From Bacteroidota bacterium (GTDB lineage: Bacteria; Bacteroidota; Bacteroidia; UBA4408), in assembly GCA_016721765.1 (NCBI GenBank), contig JADKHO010000002.1, forward strand, positions 682,001-746,000: a DNA stretch of 64,000 bases, given 5' to 3'. Under the pieces are notes generated by a model, which was not told the DNA's origin, searched no databases, and saw nothing but the letters and a program-made list of their open reading frames with translations. The position numbers and the translations under genes were made by a program. Shown piece by piece: positions 52,202 through 60,009 of the stretch. Each line of letters starts with the position of its first letter. Position 1 is the first letter of the stretch.

Positions 52202-52639
52202 TTATTTTTTCAAAGGAAAATTAAACATCCATCTTATACCATATTTATCTAAACAGCAGCCCCAAAGTGCTCCCCAAAATTGTTCTGCCAGGGGCGCTAA
52301 ATCAGTAGCTCCTTCTGATAATAATTTAAATAATCGCTCTGTTTCTTCTCTTGTATCGGGCTCAAGGCTAATAGTAGTATTGTTTCCAATTTTTGTATGA
52401 TGTCCCATGCTTTCCAAATTATCGGTTCCCATAATTTCAACCCCATTTAAAGTGGGTAAAGCAACATGCATCACTTTACTTTTGTCTGCTTCTGAAAGTG
52501 GAGGCATACCTTCGGGTGCCGGCATATCGCCCATTCGCATAATTGGTGCTGAAAATTCATTTTTGAAAACTTTTTTGTAAAAGTTAAATGCTTCCTCTGT
52601 TTTGCCTTGGAAATTTAAATAGATGGATACTTTTGCCAT
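52202..52639 (-). CDS. PhnB-like VOC-family protein
   Basis: A 145-residue protein with the PhnB-type N-terminus (VSIYLNFQGKTEEAFNFYKK) and the ending GALWGCCLDKYGIRWMFNFP, which are characteristic of the PhnB/3-demethylubiquinone-9-methyltransferase-like VOC subfamily. The name does not imply methyltransferase activity. Function unknown; no phn genes nearby. A second VOC gene lies 145 bases upstream on the same strand. Confidence 0.85.
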   Translation of the reverse strand: MAKVSIYLNFQGKTEEAFNFYKKVFKNEFSAPIMRMGDMPAPEGMPPLSEADKSKVMHVALPTLNGVEIMGTDNLESMGHHTKIGNNTTISLEPDTREETERLFKLLSEGATDLAPLAEQFWGALWGCCLDKYGIRWMFNFPLKK

Positions 52640-52784
52640 GTTATTTATATTTAATTTTTGGAAAATTTATTTTGAGTGATGAATTTATTAATAATTATTG
52701 TTTTTGATTTATGTAGAAAACTAATATACAGGTGTCCTCATCAAATTTTGAAGCTCAGATTTTGTTTTAATTAAAATATCTTTT

Positions 52785-53264
52785 TCAAGAATTGTCCAAA
52801 ATATCCGTTGCTGTTTTATCACCCAGTTGCTCCGCTAATCCAATCAGAAGTCCTTCTACACCACGAATGTAGCAAAGCCGGTAAGTGTCCCCAAATTGAA
52901 CTACTTCCCCAACCAGTTCTGCACCATGCTGTTGCAACCTTAATAGCAATTCGTCAAGATGATCAACTCTAAACATCAAGCGCAGATAGCCAAGTGCGTT
53001 TACCGGTGAAGTTCTGTGGTCTCCAATGGTGTGAGGATGTATAAAACGAGAAAGTTCAAGCCGGCTATGGTCATCGGGAGTCACCATCATGGCTATCTCC
53101 ACCGACTGATTCCTTAATCCTGTAACTCGTCCCGCCCATTCCCCTTCTACCATCATACGCCCTTCCAGCATTAGTCCTATTTCTTCGAAAAAAGCAATAG
53201 CCTTATCTAACGACAAAACCACAATTCCCATATTGTGCATTTCTTGTAATTTACTTTTTGTCAT
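52785..53264 (-). CDS. VOC-family dioxygenase/glyoxalase-like protein
   Basis: A 159-residue vicinal-oxygen-chelate protein (MGIVVLSLDKAIAFFEEIGL, RVDHLDELLLRLQQHGAELV, YRLCYIRGVEGLLIGLAEQL). His11 and the Glu in the last strand would be part of a metal site; the C-terminal GLLIGLAEQ matches glyoxalase/bleomycin-resistance proteins. Substrate unknown. It is followed by the PhnB-like VOC gene on the same strand, possibly a two-gene transcript. Confidence 0.8.
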   Translation of the reverse strand: MTKSKLQEMHNMGIVVLSLDKAIAFFEEIGLMLEGRMMVEGEWAGRVTGLRNQSVEIAMMVTPDDHSRLELSRFIHPHTIGDHRTSPVNALGYLRLMFRVDHLDELLLRLQQHGAELVGEVVQFGDTYRLCYIRGVEGLLIGLAEQLGDKTATDILDNS

Positions 53265-53622
53265 ATTATAATTTTTTGAGATACTCTGTTTGACTTCTTT
53301 ATGCTTGATTTTTTGTTAACCCTTTTCAGGAATTGTTTATTACAATTATTCTTCATTTGTGCGAATTTTAAACGCGCCAAAATTAATTCACATTCAGTTG
53401 GCAAGGTAATTACATAGTAGTAAAATGTATTTTTTCCGGGTAATAGTCATGCCATTATTAAATTGAAACAACTTTAGTCAATTTTAAAAAGCAATCATCC
53501 AATGACCAGCCGAAGCAACATATCGACCCAAATAAAATTATACTCGATTTAAAGGCTAAATTAAAAATCAAAAAATCAAATAATTAAAGCTTTGAATCGA
53601 GTAATTAAAAACTCCGCATCAA
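53265..53622. other. Intergenic stretch with no feature found
   Basis: The divergent gap between the VOC gene and the small T9SS gene is A/T-rich. Reading both strands I see no ORF of coding character, no strong hairpin and no repeat. The right end carries the promoter described separately. Confidence 0.6.
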
Positions 53623-53654
53623 TTTGAATATCCAAAACTAATTTACTAACTTTG
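53623..53654 (+). promoter_or_regulatory. Promoter of the small T9SS protein gene
   Basis: TTTG at 53623-53626, a 20-base spacer and TAACTTTG at 53647-53654: an exact match to the Bacteroidota TTTG / TAnnTTTG arrangement. The ATG is 35 bases downstream. Confidence 0.65.
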
Positions 53655-53689
53655 AGTATATTAACAGAGTTGTCATTTTATCTTTTACC

Positions 53690-54340
53690 ATGAAAAAAAT
53701 ATTACTCCTTCTGCTTTGCGTTTTTGGAATTTTTAATGCACAGGCACAATTTATAAATGGGATAACTGTGCATCCCGCAAATCCGACCAACAGTGATCAA
53801 ATAAAAATTTTAGTAGATATGAGTTTTCCTTCGGGAGGCTGCAGTGACCACCAGCAATTTTATTCCGCCAATGGTAACAATTTGTCTGCATCTGCGCTGC
53901 ATTGCTTAGGTCCGCTGACAGTAATTTGCAATTACACCGATACATTTAATGTAGGTCAATTGGCTGCCGGGAATTATACATTTTTCTTTAATGTTAATAT
54001 CGGCGGGGGGCCCTCTCCTTGCTCTCCAGGAATTGTTCCCGGACCTTCTGATTCGCTTCCTTTTGTGGTGAGTCAAGCTGCTGCAATAAATGAACTATCT
54101 GACCAAAATATTTCGATTAAATACAATTCCCTTCAAAAGAAAATCAACCTCAGTTTCAATAGTCCTATAGCTAAAGGAAAAGCAACTATCTATTCCATCA
54201 CAGGACAAATGTTGCAAACTGAAGGACTTACTTTTCCGAGCCAAAGTATAGCTGTTGATAAATTACAAGCCGGTTTGTACCTCCTCGAAATTACCGGCAA
54301 CAAAGGTAAATTGACTAAGCGACTTGTGATTCAGGAGTAA
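53690..54340 (+). CDS. Small secreted protein with T9SS type A sorting domain
   Basis: A 216-residue protein with signal peptide (ILLLLLCVFGIFNAQAQ), an about 110-residue Cys-containing beta-rich domain of unknown family (FPSGGCSDHQQFYSANGNN, SALHCLGPLTVICNYT) and a complete T9SS type A domain at the end (IKYNSLQKKINLSFNSP ... GLYLLEITGNKGKLTKRLVIQ, in part). It is exported through the Sec and T9SS pathways to the surface. The four to five Cys in the N-terminal domain probably form disulfides. The binding or enzymatic role is unknown. Confidence 0.8.
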   Translation: MKKILLLLLCVFGIFNAQAQFINGITVHPANPTNSDQIKILVDMSFPSGGCSDHQQFYSANGNNLSASALHCLGPLTVICNYTDTFNVGQLAAGNYTFFFNVNIGGGPSPCSPGIVPGPSDSLPFVVSQAAAINELSDQNISIKYNSLQKKINLSFNSPIAKGKATIYSITGQMLQTEGLTFPSQSIAVDKLQAGLYLLEITGNKGKLTKRLVIQE

Positions 54341-54508
54341 AATAACCTAACCCTTTCACACTATAACAAATACTCCATTCCTAATCATTAAACGGTATTG
54401 GAATCGAAGCTGCAGAGCAGGACTTTTTGTTAAAATTGGTTTTGGAAACTTAATGTTATGCCGCATTTCTCGAATTTCGTAAAATCGATTGAATGCTACT
54501 CCAGAATA

Positions 54509-54548
54509 TTGGTTTTCGATTATACTTTACTTACTTTTGACGTAAGTA
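54509..54548 (+). promoter_or_regulatory. Promoter with palindromic operator of higBA
   Basis: TTG at 54509-54511, then TACTTTTG at 54532-54539 (perfect -7) after 20 bases. A 7-bp inverted repeat TACTTAC/GTAAGTA (54528-54534 and 54542-54548, seven-base spacer) covers the -7 element and the likely start site, ideal for autorepression by HigA. Confidence 0.65.
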
Positions 54549-54562
54549 TTTAAAAGGACAGT

Positions 54563-54844
54563 ATGATTAATTCTTTTGGAGACAAAGACTCAAAGAAAAT
54601 TTGGGAAGGTGAACGAGAGAAAGGCTTGTCGACAGAGATTCAGGAAATTGCTAGACGTAAACTGAGAATGCTCAACAATTCACAAGATCTTAATGATTTG
54701 CTGATACCTCCTTCGAACCGACTAGAAAAGTTAAAAGGAAATTATAAAGACTTCTATTCCATCCGAATTAACAATCAATGGCGAATTATTTTTAAATGGT
54801 ATAATGGTAACGCAAACGAAGTAAAAATTATTGATTATCACTAA
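54563..54844 (+). CDS. higB: HigB/RelE-type toxin
   Basis: A 93-residue RelE-superfamily protein of the HigB branch: FGDKDSKKIWEGEREKGLST, LNDLLIPPSNRLEKLKGNYK, FYSIRINNQWRIIFKWYNG. HigB toxins cut mRNA at the ribosome; the catalytic region Arg/Lys residues near NQWRIIF are kept. The toxin comes first, 12 bases before its antitoxin, the HigBA arrangement. Length and motifs are intact, so it is probably functional. Confidence 0.88.
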   Translation: MINSFGDKDSKKIWEGEREKGLSTEIQEIARRKLRMLNNSQDLNDLLIPPSNRLEKLKGNYKDFYSIRINNQWRIIFKWYNGNANEVKIIDYH

Positions 54845-54856
54845 AAGTCAAAAGAA

Positions 54857-55156
54857 ATGAAAAAGCTAAAAAACATTCACCCCGGAGAAATTCTTAAGGA
54901 GGAGTTTTTAGTACCTCTCGAAATTAGCGCTTATAGACTCTCCTTAGACATTGGGATTCCGCAAACTCGTGTATCTGCAATCATGAAGGGAAACAGAAGA
55001 ATTACAGCAGACACCGCACTTAGACTTTCTAAATATTTTGGGAATTCTGCAAAATTCTGGCTTGGACTTCAAGACGATTTTGACATTGAAGAAGAAAAAG
55101 TTCAGAAAAAGGCTGAATTAAAAGCGATAAAGCAGTGCACTCGCAACGCAGCATAA
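54857..55156 (+). CDS. higA: HigA-type antitoxin (XRE/HigA helix-turn-helix)
   Basis: A 99-residue Cro/C1-type HTH protein with the HigA signature: IHPGEILKEEFLVPLEISAY at the start, LSLDIGIPQTRVSAIMKGNR as the recognition helices and LSKYFGNSAKFWLGLQDDFD in the second half. HigA binds and blocks HigB and represses the operon through the palindrome upstream. The charged tail (KVQKKAELKAIKQ) is typical of the neutralising region. Confidence 0.9.
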   Translation: MKKLKNIHPGEILKEEFLVPLEISAYRLSLDIGIPQTRVSAIMKGNRRITADTALRLSKYFGNSAKFWLGLQDDFDIEEEKVQKKAELKAIKQCTRNAA

Positions 55157-55183
55157 CAGCATCAATAGGTATCAAAACTAAAT

Positions 55184-57094
55184 ATGACTACAAAAATTAC
55201 TTACCTCCTCACCCAAATTATTTTAATGTGCTCACTTTTAAAAGTGGCTGAATCAAGTGGACAAGGATTTTCAGCAACATCCAGCAATTGGGATGTTCCT
55301 GTGGGAGGAATAAAAAGTGGTGCAACCAATTTGGGCTTCTATTTACCAGGTTTTTACACTGCGTCTAGTTACTCGCTGAATTCGCAGAATTGGAATATTA
55401 TGGATATTAACGGAGATGGCTTATCCGATTTAGTGGTAACTTCTGAGAATTTAACTGCAAACACTGCTACTGTTTTTGGTGCTGCAACGAACCCCTACTG
55501 GAAAGTTTATTTAAATAACGGTTCCGGCTTTTCAACGCTTGCAAGCAATTGGGCAGTTCCTGTTGGAGGATTAAAAAACGGTGCGAATAACTTGGGGTTC
55601 TATTTAGCCGGTTTTTCTACTGCGGCTAGTTATTCGTTGAATTCGCAAAATTGGAATGTTATGGATATGAACGGTGACAACAAACCTGATTTAGTGGTTA
55701 CTTCTGAGAATTTAACGGCAAACACTTCCACGGTTTTTAGTCCTTCATCGAACCCTTATTGGAAAGTGTATTTAAATACCGGTTCAGGCTTTTCAACTAT
55801 TGCAAACAATTGGGCGGTTCCTGTGGGAGGATTAAAAAATGGGGCAAATAATGTGGGTTTTTATTTAACCGGTTTTTACACTGCCGCTAGTTACTCCTTG
55901 CATTCGCAGAATTGGAATGTTACAGATATTAATGCAGATGGCAAACCCGATTTAGTGGTAACTTCTGAGAATTTAACTGCAAACACTTCAACAGTTTTTG
56001 GTACTGCTCCAAATCTTTACTGGAAAGTGTATTTAAATACAGGTACCGGTTTTTCAACAACCGCAAGCAATTGGGCTGTTCCAATAGGAGGATTAAAAAA
56101 TGGAGCAACTAATTTAGGCTTCTATTTATCAGCTTATTCCACTGCAGCTAATTACTCCTTGAATTCGCAGAATTGGAATCTTATGGATATTAATGCTGAC
56201 GGAAAACCCGACTTAGTGGTAACTTCTGAGAATTTAACTTCAAACACTTCTACGGTTTATAGCGCTGCATCCAACCCCTACTGGAAAGTGTATTTAAATA
56301 ACGGTTCCGGCTTTTCAACTGTAGCAAGTAATTGGACTGTTCCTATGGGAGGATTAAAAAATGGGGCAAATAATTTGGGCTTCTATTTAACTGCTTACTA
56401 TACTGCAGCTAGTTACGCGCTAAATTCGCAGAATTGGAATCTGATGGATATTAACGGAGATGGCTTATCTGATTTAGTTGTAACATCAGAGAATTTAACT
56501 GCAAACAATGCCACGGTTTTTAGTCCTACATCGAACCCTTATTGGAAAGTTTATTTAAATAACGGTTCCGGCTTTTCAACTGCACCAAGCAATTGGGCTG
56601 TTCCGGTGGGAGGATTAAAAAATGGCGCAAATAATTTGGGCTTCTATTTAGCCGGTTTTTCCACTGCAGCTAGTTATTCTTTGAATTCGCAGAATTGGAA
56701 TGTTATGGATATGAACGGTGACAACAAACCTGATTTAGTGGTAACTTCTGAGAATTTAACAGCAAACACCTCCACAGTTTATAGTCCTACATCAAACCCC
56801 TACTGGAAAGTTTATATAAATACCTCCATTACAGGTGGGCTGTCAGCATCAGACAATTTTATAAATGATATTTCGATTTTTCCAAATCCTTTTTCGAACC
56901 AAATAACTTTTTCCTTTACTGACAAGGATCAGACAACAATTACACTTTACAACTTTCTCGGGAAGCAAATGCTCCAACAGACTTTTACAAACTCCTTAAC
57001 TATAAACGCAGAGCAACTTGGAGATGGCATTTATTTTTACGCGTTTAGAAACTCAAAAGGGCTACTAAAAACTGGAAAAGTTATCAAACAATGA
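55184..57094 (+). CDS. T9SS surface protein with six near-identical FG-GAP-like repeats
   Basis: A 636-residue secreted protein (signal region MTTKITYLLTQIILMCSLLK, residues 1-27). Residues about 34-550 are six copies of an about 87-residue unit: SNWAVPVGGLKNGANNLGFY, SLNSQNWNVMDMNGDNKPDL, VVTSENLTANTSTVFSP and NPYWKVYLNNGSGFST. Each has an Asp-rich calcium-loop (DINGDGLSD) as in FG-GAP propeller repeats. The repeats are also very similar in DNA. A type A T9SS sorting domain (SIFPNPFSNQITFSF ... GKVIKQ) ends the protein. The six blades could close one propeller. Ligand unknown. Confidence 0.85.
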   Translation: MTTKITYLLTQIILMCSLLKVAESSGQGFSATSSNWDVPVGGIKSGATNLGFYLPGFYTASSYSLNSQNWNIMDINGDGLSDLVVTSENLTANTATVFGAATNPYWKVYLNNGSGFSTLASNWAVPVGGLKNGANNLGFYLAGFSTAASYSLNSQNWNVMDMNGDNKPDLVVTSENLTANTSTVFSPSSNPYWKVYLNTGSGFSTIANNWAVPVGGLKNGANNVGFYLTGFYTAASYSLHSQNWNVTDINADGKPDLVVTSENLTANTSTVFGTAPNLYWKVYLNTGTGFSTTASNWAVPIGGLKNGATNLGFYLSAYSTAANYSLNSQNWNLMDINADGKPDLVVTSENLTSNTSTVYSAASNPYWKVYLNNGSGFSTVASNWTVPMGGLKNGANNLGFYLTAYYTAASYALNSQNWNLMDINGDGLSDLVVTSENLTANNATVFSPTSNPYWKVYLNNGSGFSTAPSNWAVPVGGLKNGANNLGFYLAGFSTAASYSLNSQNWNVMDMNGDNKPDLVVTSENLTANTSTVYSPTSNPYWKVYINTSITGGLSASDNFINDISIFPNPFSNQITFSFTDKDQTTITLYNFLGKQMLQQTFTNSLTINAEQLGDGIYFYAFRNSKGLLKTGKVIKQ

Positions 57095-57199
57095 CACAAG
57101 AAAATCGAGTAGGTATTGGGAAATTTAAATCCCAAACTTCTCACTGCACAGTGCTTGATAGCTAGCATAACACAGCTAATTGAGACGTTCCTGCATATT

Positions 57200-57404
57200 T
57201 CTTATCAGTCCTTATTCTTTCTATACTTTTTGATCAAGCAAAAAATAAAAAGATCATTGATAACAGCACCCAGAATGCAATAAATTCAATTAAAATAAAT
57301 ACGAAAATTCAACTTCATCAATCAAAACCGAAAAGGACCGGCCTATGAGAAATTGGCGTGAAGAAATTTGTATTCCTTTTCAAGCGTAGGCCCGTGTAAG
57401 CCAT
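57200..57404. repeat. Duplicated intergenic element, copy 1
   Basis: About 205 bases that recur at 57498-57705 with scattered differences. It begins with a hairpin-forming ACTTTTTGATCAAGCAAAAA motif and ends with a highly conserved block (AAAAGGACCGGCCTATGAGA, AATTGGCGTGAAGAAATTTG, TATTCCTTTTCAA). No coding function. Confidence 0.8.
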
Positions 57405-57497
57405 CCTCGAGCGAGAAACGTAATTTTTTGATAAAACAAAAACACCATCGAGCGCTTGGTTGGCGTGAGGAAAAGGAATTCAAATTTTAGCCAATTG

Positions 57498-57705
57498 CTC
57501 ATCAGCCTTGATTTTTTGCTTACTTTTTGATCAAGCAAAAAGTAAGAAAAGCCCATTGATATCAGCACACACCATGCAAGAATATCAATTCAAATTAAAA
57601 GCGAAATTTCAACAACATTAATCAAATACGAAAAGGACCGGCCTATGAGAAATTGGCGTTAAAAAATTTGTATTCCTTTTCAAACGTATGCCCGTGTAAG
57701 CAATC
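57498..57705. repeat. Duplicated intergenic element, copy 2
   Basis: Second copy of the element at 57200-57404. Here the hairpin is perfect: TACTTTTTG-ATCAAG-CAAAAAGTA at 57521-57544. Sequences giving the translated phrase YFLLDQKVSKK on the minus strand are familiar from many Bacteroidota genomes as a dispersed non-coding repeat; the 57380-57568 frame is therefore not a gene. Confidence 0.75.
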
Positions 57706-57748
57706 ACTATTAAAGTAAAACAGTATCTTTCAGGAAAATGATACTCCT

Positions 57749-59047
57749 TTAATTTCCCAATAAATAATTCTTAAAATCCACATATGATTTACTTAACACA
57801 ATGCTTCTTTTATCCTTAGTCGCCACCGCTTTTAACCCCTCCGGTAATTCAAGTTTAAAATTCAATTTCTGCTCAACCGTTTCTAAAAACTTAGCCGGGT
57901 GCGCTGTTTCCAAAATAACTCCTACTGCTTTTGGATTCTCCAATTGATATCGCTTTAATCCCGCATACCCCACCGCACCATGTGGATCCATAACATAGCC
58001 AAAGCGAGAATAAATTTCTTTCATAGCCAAAATTGTATCCGCATCTGTAACGGAATAGCCTTTGATAATCTTTTGTATCCCTGCAATAGAATTATCAAAA
58101 ATATCCATCATCCGTGCAAAATTGCTCGGATTACCCACATCCATTGCATTAGATAAGGTTTGTATTGATGGTTTTGCCGTAAATATTCCACTCTTTAAAT
58201 ACGCCGGGACCACATCGTTTGCATTGCTCACCGCAATAAAATCTTTCACCGGCATGCCCATCTGCCTTGCAAAAAGACCTGCAGTTAAATCCCCGAAATT
58301 ACCGCTAGGAACAGCAAATACAAGGTTTTCAGCTACATCTTTCAATTGCTTATACGCATTAGCATAGTAAAAACTTTGCGGAATTAAGCGCGCAATATTT
58401 ATGCTGTTGGCAGATGAAAGTTTAAATTTTAAAGTCAATTCCTTATCCAAAAACGCTTGTTTCACAAGGCTTTGACAATCATCAAAACTTCCGTCAATTT
58501 CGAGCGCACGAATATTTTCTCCCAATGTTGTTAATTGCTTTTCCTGCAAATCACTCACCTTCCCGGAAGGATATAAAATAATTACTTCAATGCCATCTAC
58601 TTTGTAAAACCCACTCGCCACGGCACTTCCGGTATCGCCCGAAGTGGCAACCAAAATGGTAATCTTTTCATTTTGACTTCGAACAAAATACCGCATGAGT
58701 TGTGCCATAAACCGCGCCCCAAAATCTTTGAAGGCCAGTGTTGGTCCATGAAATAATTCCAGCACATGTGTATGCGCATCCAGCTTCACCAAAGGTGCAT
58801 CAAAATTTATGGCTTCATTTACAATTTTGAGTATCACTGCTTCAGGAACTTCGGCAGCTAAAAATTGTTTACACATCTCATACGCAATTTCTTGAAAAGA
58901 ATATTGTCCAATATCCTTCCAAAAGGAGTGCGGCAAAGCCTCAATACGCTCAGGCATAAACAAGCCATTATCATCGGGAAGGCCTTTTAAAACAGCTTGT
59001 TCAAGAGAATAAAAAGTAGATTTATTTTTTGTAGAGTAATACCGCAT
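57749..59047 (-). CDS. thrC: Threonine synthase
   Basis: A 432-residue PLP enzyme that converts O-phosphohomoserine to threonine. The N-terminus MRYYSTKNKSTFYSLEQAVL is the standard start; the PLP lysine is Lys107 in HGPTLAFKDFGARF; SGDTGSAVASGFY forms the cofactor-phosphate loop and VPSGNFGDLTAGLFARQMG the substrate region. Full length. It is the last gene of thrA-thrB-thrC, 14 bases after thrB. No terminator is evident directly after it; the duplicated element lies downstream. Confidence 0.95.
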   Translation of the reverse strand: MRYYSTKNKSTFYSLEQAVLKGLPDDNGLFMPERIEALPHSFWKDIGQYSFQEIAYEMCKQFLAAEVPEAVILKIVNEAINFDAPLVKLDAHTHVLELFHGPTLAFKDFGARFMAQLMRYFVRSQNEKITILVATSGDTGSAVASGFYKVDGIEVIILYPSGKVSDLQEKQLTTLGENIRALEIDGSFDDCQSLVKQAFLDKELTLKFKLSSANSINIARLIPQSFYYANAYKQLKDVAENLVFAVPSGNFGDLTAGLFARQMGMPVKDFIAVSNANDVVPAYLKSGIFTAKPSIQTLSNAMDVGNPSNFARMMDIFDNSIAGIQKIIKGYSVTDADTILAMKEIYSRFGYVMDPHGAVGYAGLKRYQLENPKAVGVILETAHPAKFLETVEQKLNFKLELPEGLKAVATKDKRSIVLSKSYVDFKNYLLGN

Positions 59048-59061
59048 ACGCTAAAATTCGT

Positions 59062-60009
59062 TTAAGAAATAACTTTCACTCCTTCACCATTTACTTTGGA
59101 AATAAATGCATCGCTCTTAATATTGTTTGAAGCAAATGCTATTTGCATCGCTTTAGCAATTTTTTTGCAGTCTTTATTTCCTTTGCACAATGCAAATAGC
59201 GATGGACCCGAACCACTAATGGTACAGCCCAAAGCGCCATTGTCGATAGCAGCTTGCTTAACTTTATAAAATTCAGGAATCAGCTTGGCGCGATAGGGTT
59301 CCGCAATGACGTCTTCAATTGCCTTACCAATTAATTTATAGTCCGATTCATACAAACCTGCCACCAATGCTGCAGTATTGCCCCATTGCTTTATTGCATC
59401 TTGCATAGGAATCTCTTTTCGCATCACTGCGCGCGCATCTTTTGTAAGTACTTCAACGTGGGGATGAACGACTATAACATACAAATTTTTAGGAACTGGT
59501 AAGGATATTAACTCTAAAGGCGAGTTATTCCGAATCAATGAAATTCCGCCTAACATGCAGGGCGCAACATTATCGGCATGCGCTGTACCACAAGCTACAC
59601 GCTCTCCTTCCATCGCAAACGGCACGAGGTCCATTCTTTTTTTAATGGGCTTACCCAACAATTCGTTCGCTGCAAAAGTTCCGGCAACAGCACTTGCGGC
59701 ACTGGAGCCAAGGCCACTGCCTAAGGGCATTTTCTTTTTTAATTCAATATCAAAGCCTTGCTTACTTTTTATTTTTTTCAGCAATGCCGCTATTGCCACA
59801 CTAACTGTATTTTGCTTGGCATCGTAAGATAATTTGCCACCATCGCCACTTATTTTTTTTATAAGCAGGTTATTTGTGTTGTTAAAGCTAAGTTTCACTT
59901 CATCGCCAGGTGTATCAATACATAAACCCATTACATCAAAACCACAACCCACATTGCCTACTGAAGCCGGAGCAAAAACTGTAATTGAATTTTTCATACG
60001 CTTCCCCAT
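59062..60009 (-). CDS. thrB: Homoserine kinase
   Basis: A 315-residue GHMP kinase that phosphorylates homoserine. The first ATG (60009) directly abuts the thrA stop (TAAATG); a second in-frame ATG at 59997 is an alternative. Motifs: SVGNVGCGFDVMGLCID (GHMP motif 1), PLGSGLGSSAASAVAG (ATP-binding motif 2), and GCTISGSGPSLFALC (motif 3). Adjacency to thrA and thrC confirms the role in threonine synthesis. Translational coupling to thrA is likely. Confidence 0.95.
   Translation of the reverse strand: MGKRMKNSITVFAPASVGNVGCGFDVMGLCIDTPGDEVKLSFNNTNNLLIKKISGDGGKLSYDAKQNTVSVAIAALLKKIKSKQGFDIELKKKMPLGSGLGSSAASAVAGTFAANELLGKPIKKRMDLVPFAMEGERVACGTAHADNVAPCMLGGISLIRNNSPLELISLPVPKNLYVIVVHPHVEVLTKDARAVMRKEIPMQDAIKQWGNTAALVAGLYESDYKLIGKAIEDVIAEPYRAKLIPEFYKVKQAAIDNGALGCTISGSGPSLFALCKGNKDCKKIAKAMQIAFASNNIKSDAFISKVNGEGVKVIS

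Noticed and set aside
57380..57568. Minus-strand 62-codon frame (contains YFLLDQKVSKK)
   Set aside because: It lies in the duplicated non-coding element and this phrase is a familiar false translation of a dispersed Bacteroidota repeat.
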